From Cinclus cinclus (lineage: Eukaryota > Chordata > Aves > Passeriformes > Cinclidae), in the NCBI RefSeq assembly GCF_963662255.1, contig NC_085049.1, positions 58,265,158-58,329,157 on the forward strand: a DNA stretch of 64,000 bases, in the 5' to 3' direction. Positions 63,178 through 64,000 of this stretch are shown here, piece after piece (the first letter of the stretch is position 1; every line of letters starts with the position of its first letter). Below the pieces are notes generated by a model. That model was not told the origin of the DNA, did not search any database, and saw only the letters and a program-made list of their open reading frames with translations. Both the position numbers and the translations under genes were made by a program.

Positions 63178-64000
63178 TCAACAAAAACCAAAGAGCCCAT
63201 ATATTGACCTTCCATCCTAAGGATGAGGAGGGTGAATGGAGAAGTATTCATTTTCTACCTCCTGGTGATGCTGTTTGGCTGGAGGTGGCTCTCTGCAGTG
63301 CTGGATTTATCAGAGCACTTCCTTGCTTCCCAGCCAAGCCCTTGGCCTCTCCCCTGCAGTGAGCTCTGGAAGAGCAGCTCCTTTCTCCTGCAGCTGGCCT
63401 CTCGTTTCAGTGTCAGGATGGATCTTAATTATCCCAGGACTTCCCTATGCTGAGGTGCCAATGACAGGAAAATAACATCCACAGTGATAAAGCTGTTAGT
63501 GTGACAGCAGGACCTCACTCACCATGCACACAAATTGGCGTTCTCTCAGAAGCCATCTTTTTGTGCTGGATATTGAATTTTCTTCAGAGCTGCTCAGTCT
63601 CTGAGCCACAAATATATTATGTAATACTGGAAAGAAACTATTTTTGAGGCACTTTTGAGTTAGTAAAGAATAGCTAGTAGTCCTGTGCTTAGAAAATACT
63701 TGTAACTTCTTTTGTACAAAAATTCCCAAAAATTGTTATTTGTGCTTAAAAAAGTGACTTCTACCTTGGTTTAAAAATCTAGCCACAGTGGTGATATCTC
63801 TGACATGGTATCTGCAAAAGAAGAAAGATAATTTATGAAGGAATTGCGGTTGTAGGTCATGAAATGATTTAACAACAGTTACTCTGCAGCAAACACAGAA
63901 AAATATGCTTTTCTCTAAATGGCTGGCTTCTGGTTACTTGATTTCACTTTGTGGATTGGAGATTGTTAGAGAAAGTCTGTCTGGAACTCATAATACAGAC

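Larger units (their letters stand above)
57726..64000. other. Intergenic sequence downstream of MIEF1
   Basis: No gene recognised. ATF4 follows MIEF1 closely in human, but I find no bZIP or other ATF4-like frame here on either strand. A GC-rich block at about 62640-62990 has overlapping open frames in several phases with no domain. It contains simple repeats (59549-59598, 63129-63177) and otherwise unremarkable AT-rich sequence. Confidence 0.55.

Overview
The window looks like vertebrate, almost certainly avian, nuclear DNA. It has intron-containing genes, two CpG-island promoters, several CR1 LINE fragments (the dominant retrotransposon family of birds) and old tRNA-derived SINE copies. Repeat content is otherwise low and the intergenic and intronic sequence is long. 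I found no bacterial, phage, plasmid or CRISPR feature and no intact viral gene.

Two protein-coding genes can be supported, both on the + strand. MGAT3 has a CpG-island first exon at about 16.3-16.6 kb, an intron of about 16.3 kb, and a single exon (32912-34420) that holds the whole 502-residue enzyme making bisecting N-glycans in the Golgi. MIEF1 (MiD51/SMCR7L) has a CpG-island promoter at about 46.8-47.6 kb and four coding exons between 49123 and 53676, giving a 464-residue outer-mitochondrial-membrane receptor for the fission GTPase DRP1. Its 5' leader also carries a conserved 70-residue ORF (47413-47625), the LYR-motif microprotein known in mammals as altMIEF1/L0R8F8. The gene therefore encodes two mitochondrial proteins. 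The order MGAT3 then MIEF1 on one strand matches human 22q13 from memory.

Layout: 1-15.9 kb is intergenic with a CR1 tail and a SINE. 15.9-17.3 kb is the MGAT3 CpG island. 16.6-32.9 kb is the MGAT3 intron. 32.9-34.4 kb is the MGAT3 coding exon, followed by a probable long 3' UTR reaching up to about 39.56 kb. 39.6-46.8 kb is intergenic, ending in CR1 fragments that abut the next promoter. 46.8-53.7 kb is MIEF1, with a probable 3' UTR to about 57.1-57.7 kb. 57.7-64 kb shows no gene.

The most interesting points are gene-architecture details, not a new system. They are the dual-coding MIEF1 transcript; a fused acceptor/donor sequence directly before the MIEF1 start codon; a predicted MGAT3 upstream ORF whose stop would overlap the main start as ATGA; a SINE at the edge of the MGAT3 CpG island; and a CR1 insertion beside a CTCF/ETS-type MIEF1 promoter. 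All family assignments come from recognising sequence by eye. No database search was run.
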